Under the pieces are notes generated by a model. It was not told the DNA's origin. It saw only the letters and a program-made list of their open reading frames with translations, and searched no databases. Of a stretch of DNA of 64,000 nt, positions 61,500 through 64,000 are shown in pieces (the stretch's first letter is position 1; each line of letters begins with the position of its first letter). The DNA is from an uncultured Prevotellaceae bacterium (GTDB lineage Bacteria > Bacteroidota > Bacteroidia > Bacteroidales > Bacteroidaceae), in NCBI GenBank assembly GCA_946404865.1, contig CAMJFC010000006.1, forward strand, positions 20,984 through 84,983. Reading direction: 5' to 3'. A program made the translations under genes and the position numbers.

Positions 61500-62546
61500 A
61501 TGGAGTTTACTGCGAAACAAATAGCTGAGTTGATTGGAGGAAAAATCGAGGGAAATGAGAATGCAACCATTCGAACTTTCTCGAAAATAGAAGAGGGAAC
61601 ACCCGGTTCCATCACATTCCTATCCAACCCCAAATATACTCATCACTTATATACAAGTCATGCGAGTGTTGTCATTGTCAATGAAGATTTGACGTTGGAA
61701 CAGTCCGTTGAGCCTACGTTGATTCGTGTGAAGAACGCTTACGAAAGCGTAGCCAAACTGTTACAGCTGTACGAGTCGATGAAACCCCGGAAGAAAGGGA
61801 TAGACTCGCTTGCCTTCATCTCACCGAAAGCGAAAGTTGGAAACGACTGTTATGTAGGCGCCTTTGCTTATATCGCTGACGGGGCCGTTGTCGGCGACCG
61901 TTGTGTGATTTACCCTCACGCCTACATCGGCGAGGGAGTGACCTTGGGCGACGACTGCCTCATCTACCCGCATGTCACCATCTATCACGGTTGCCAGTTG
62001 GGAAGCCGTGTGACCCTTCATGGCGGCAGTGTGGTTGGTGCCGACGGTTTCGGTTTCGCCCCTGGCGCCAACGGTTACGACAAGATACCCCAAATTGGTA
62101 TTGTGAAGATAGAAGACGATGTGGAAATCGGAGCCAACACATGTATTGACCGTTCTACGATGGGCAGCACCGTCATCCACAAGGGTGTGAAATTAGACAA
62201 CTTAGTGCAAGTGGCACACAACTGCGAGGTTGGCGAGAACACCGTGATGTCGGCCCAAGTGGGTATCGCCGGTTCCACGAAAGTGGGTCAGTGGTGTATG
62301 TTTGGCGGCCAGGTTGGCGTTGCCGGTCATATCACCATCGGCGACAAAGTGATGTTAGGAGCCCAGTCGGGAGCTCCGGGCAGCATCAAGAGCAACCAGA
62401 CGCTCATCGGTACTCCTCCCATGCCCCAGACACCTTATTTCAAGTCGCAAGCCATCTTCCGCCGTTTGCCCGACATGTACAAGCAGTTGAATGCACTTCA
62501 ACAAGAGATAGAAAAACTGAAAGGAATGTTGAATGTTGAGTGTTGA
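61500..62546 (+). CDS. lpxD: UDP-3-O-(3-hydroxyacyl)glucosamine N-acyltransferase
   Basis: This 348-residue lipid A enzyme has an N-terminal uridine-binding domain (1-100; [35 protein letters not shown]) and a left-handed beta-helix of hexapeptide repeats (about 108-310). The catalytic His is in [16 protein letters not shown] (about 240). The C-terminal helix follows. The last six codons and the stop (GMLNVEC*) come from the GTTGAATGTTGAGTG intergenic repeat, so the natural end seems to have been overwritten. It precedes lpxC/fabZ, the usual Bacteroidetes order. Confidence 0.95.
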   Translation: MEFTAKQIAELIGGKIEGNENATIRTFSKIEEGTPGSITFLSNPKYTHHLYTSHASVVIVNEDLTLEQSVEPTLIRVKNAYESVAKLLQLYESMKPRKKGIDSLAFISPKAKVGNDCYVGAFAYIADGAVVGDRCVIYPHAYIGEGVTLGDDCLIYPHVTIYHGCQLGSRVTLHGGSVVGADGFGFAPGANGYDKIPQIGIVKIEDDVEIGANTCIDRSTMGSTVIHKGVKLDNLVQVAHNCEVGENTVMSAQVGIAGSTKVGQWCMFGGQVGVAGHITIGDKVMLGAQSGAPGSIKSNQTLIGTPPMPQTPYFKSQAIFRRLPDMYKQLNALQQEIEKLKGMLNVEC

Positions 62547-62655
62547 GTGTTGAATGTTGAATTGTCGCCTGCGGCGATGAAGAATGATTCAATGTTGAGT
62601 GTTGAATGTTGAATGTTGAATTGTCGCCTGCGGCGATGAAGAATGATTCAATGTT
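62524..62655. repeat. 59-base tandem repeat with TCGCCTGCGGCGA hairpins, running into lpxD
   Basis: Two units about 59 bases apart, each with GTTGAATGTTGAATTGTCGC and a hairpin (62565-62577 and 62624-62636), ending GATGAAGAATGATTCAATGT. The array begins within the last codons of lpxD. After it, to 62785, is GGTTAGG/GGAAAGG purine-rich repeat DNA. Confidence 0.88.
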
Positions 62656-62785
62656 GAATTGAGGGGTTAGGTGAGGTGAGGTTAGGAAAGGAAAGGAAAG
62701 GTTAGGAAAGGGTACTGAGAGGATGGAAAGTGAAACTGGGAATTGGGGACTGGTGAAATATGAATTTTGAATTGTCTAAAACGAT

Positions 62786-64000
62786 ATGTTAAAACAAAAG
62801 ACTTTAAAAGGTAGTTTTTCCTTGTTTGGCAAGGGATTGCACACGGGATTGAACCTGACGGTGACCTTTAATCCGGCACCCGAGAACACAGGTTATAAGA
62901 TTCAGCGCATTGATTTAGAGGGTCATCCTGTCATTGACGCCATCGCCGAGAAAGTGGTTGACACCCAGCGCGGTACCGTGCTGGCCATGGGTGATGTACG
63001 TGTATCGACGGTGGAGCACGGTTTGGCCGCCCTCTACGCTTTGGGCATCGACAACTGTCTGATTCAGGTGAACGGTCCTGAGTTCCCCATTCTCGACGGC
63101 AGCTCGGCGATGTATGTGGACAAGATTCAGCAGGTGGGTATCGAGGAGCAGAATGCCCCGAAAGACTTTTACATCATCCGCAAGAAGATTGAGGTGGTGG
63201 ACAAGGAGTCTGGTTCGAGCATCACTATCCTGCCCGATGATGATTTCTGTGTGACGGCCATGTGCTCCTTCCAATCCAAGTTCATCAACAGCCAGTTTGC
63301 CACATTGTCCAACATCAGCGACTTTGCCACAGAGATTGCTCCTGCCCGCACGTTCGTGTTTGTGCGCGACATCCAGCCGTTGTTGAAAGCCAACCTGATC
63401 AAGGGCGGCGACATGGACAATGCCATCGTCATCTATGAGAAACAGATTACGCAAGACCAGTTGGACCAATTGGCCGACCTGTTGAAAGTGCCCCACATGG
63501 ACGCCACCAACTTAGGCTACATCCAACCGAAGCCCTTGGTGTGGGAGAACGAGTGCACCCGTCACAAACTGTTGGACATCATCGGCGACATGGCCTTGAT
63601 CGGCAAGCCCATCAAGGGCCGCATCATCGCCACCCGTCCCGGTCATACGGTCAACAATAAGTTTGCCCGTCTGATGCGCCGTGAGATACGCAAGCATGAG
63701 GTGCAAGCCCCGATATACGACCCCAACGAGCCCCCAGTCATGGATAACATCCGCATCCGCGAGTTGCTTCCCCACCGCTATCCGATGCAGTTGGTGGACA
63801 AAGTGATTGCATTGGGTCCGACCAGCATCGTGGGTGTGAAGAATGTGACCAACAATGAGCCTTTCTTCACGGGTCACTTCCCCCAAGAGCCTGTGATGCC
63901 CGGCGTGCTGATGATAGAGGCCATGGCCCAGTGTGGCGGTCTGTTGGTGTTGAACACCCTTGACGAGCCCGAGCGTTGGTCCACGTACTTCATGAAGATT
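62786..64000 (+). CDS. lpxC/fabZ: Bifunctional LpxC deacetylase / FabZ dehydratase (3' end outside window)
   Basis: ATG 62786 begins [20 protein letters not shown], the LpxC start. The frame is open for 405 codons to the window edge. The LpxC part (1-305) has zinc ligands in [14 protein letters not shown] and [14 protein letters not shown], plus [13 protein letters not shown], so it should deacetylate UDP-3-O-acyl-GlcNAc. The fused FabZ part begins about 320 ([20 protein letters not shown]), with catalytic His in [12 protein letters not shown] (about 366) and Glu in [10 protein letters not shown], the (3R)-hydroxyacyl-ACP dehydratase hot-dog fold. This fusion is typical of Bacteroidetes. It follows lpxD by 239 bases of repeat DNA. 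Confidence 0.95.
   Translation, partial: MLKQKTLKGSFSLFGKGLHTGLNLTVTFNPAPENTGYKIQRIDLEGHPVIDAIAEKVVDTQRGTVLAMGDVRVSTVEHGLAALYALGIDNCLIQVNGPEFPILDGSSAMYVDKIQQVGIEEQNAPKDFYIIRKKIEVVDKESGSSITILPDDDFCVTAMCSFQSKFINSQFATLSNISDFATEIAPARTFVFVRDIQPLLKANLIKGGDMDNAIVIYEKQITQDQLDQLADLLKVPHMDATNLGYIQPKPLVWENECTRHKLLDIIGDMALIGKPIKGRIIATRPGHTVNNKFARLMRREIRKHEVQAPIYDPNEPPVMDNIRIRELLPHRYPMQLVDKVIALGPTSIVGVKNVTNNEPFFTGHFPQEPVMPGVLMIEAMAQCGGLLVLNTLDEPERWSTYFMKI

Noticed and set aside
62524..62655. Possible CRISPR array from regularly spaced repeats
   Set aside because: Only two units, no unique spacers, no cas genes; it is a tandem duplication of an intergenic hairpin repeat.

Overview
The window looks like a chromosomal segment from a Bacteroidales bacterium of the Prevotellaceae type (Prevotella sensu lato). 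Evidence: SusC/SusD outer-membrane pairs, Bacteroidetes promoters (TTTG, 19-20 nt, TAnnTTTG) in place of sigma70 boxes, lipoproteins with C-terminal lipoboxes, DUF4270, DUF4835/PorD and DUF2520 proteins, a fused LpxC/FabZ, and succinate-to-propionate genes. Both window edges cut through genes: a secreted repeat protein at the left (1-2393, minus) and lpxC/fabZ at the right (62786-64000, plus).

Layout. 1-5.4 kb: a BspA-like secreted repeat protein, a membrane sensor joining a beta-propeller to a LytTR DNA-binding domain, and a candidate stand-alone small RNA. 5.4-8.2 kb (minus): maf, kdsC, a DUF2520 dehydrogenase-like protein and a nitroreductase. 8.3-14.5 kb (plus): a GNAT-like protein, a TonB-dependent receptor, then methylmalonyl-CoA epimerase, decarboxylase alpha subunit, a 51-residue OadG-like protein and a biotin carrier, closed by a strong bidirectional terminator. 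14.5-18.4 kb: panC-panD (minus) and, on the other strand, a truncated glycogen-synthase-like protein, a DUF4270 lipoprotein and a 45-residue protein. 18.4-27.5 kb: xpt, a LysM glucosaminidase, folK, an M64 peptidase with a TPR partner, cdd, a beta-helix lipoprotein, an AEC transporter, an AlbA_2 protein and a GYF_2 membrane protein. 27.6-27.9 kb: tRNA-Ser(GCT) and tRNA-Glu(CTC) with their own promoter and terminator.

27.9-46.3 kb (minus) is a beta-mannan utilisation locus: a carbohydrate-binding-like secreted protein, a GH5 mannanase, SusC, SusD, a surface glycan-binding lipoprotein, a GH26 lipoprotein, a CE7-type esterase, two further GH26 enzymes, a GH130 mannosylglucose phosphorylase, a GPH symporter and an AGE-family (mannobiose 2-) epimerase. 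Read as a pathway: surface GH5/GH26 enzymes cut mannan, SusCD imports oligomers, periplasmic enzymes deacetylate and trim them to mannobiose, the symporter imports mannobiose, the epimerase makes mannosyl-glucose, and GH130 phosphorolyses it to mannose-1-phosphate and glucose. No regulator is encoded beside the locus.

46.5-64 kb (plus) is housekeeping: porD-like, recN, a degenerate trypsin-fold/TPR protein, ettA, phoH, purC, menG/ubiE, aroE, purM, prfA, pyrF, an HD hydrolase, lpxD and lpxC/fabZ. Its intergenic gaps are filled with short tandem and palindromic repeats, some of which run into coding sequence (DUF2520 gene, lpxD 3' end). I saw no CRISPR array, insertion sequence, prophage or defence island. 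The most novel-looking items are the candidate small RNA at 5.3-5.4 kb, the CCGAGATCGG palindrome family, the mannan symporter with an extra periplasmic domain, and the methylmalonyl-CoA decarboxylase locus with no membrane subunit.
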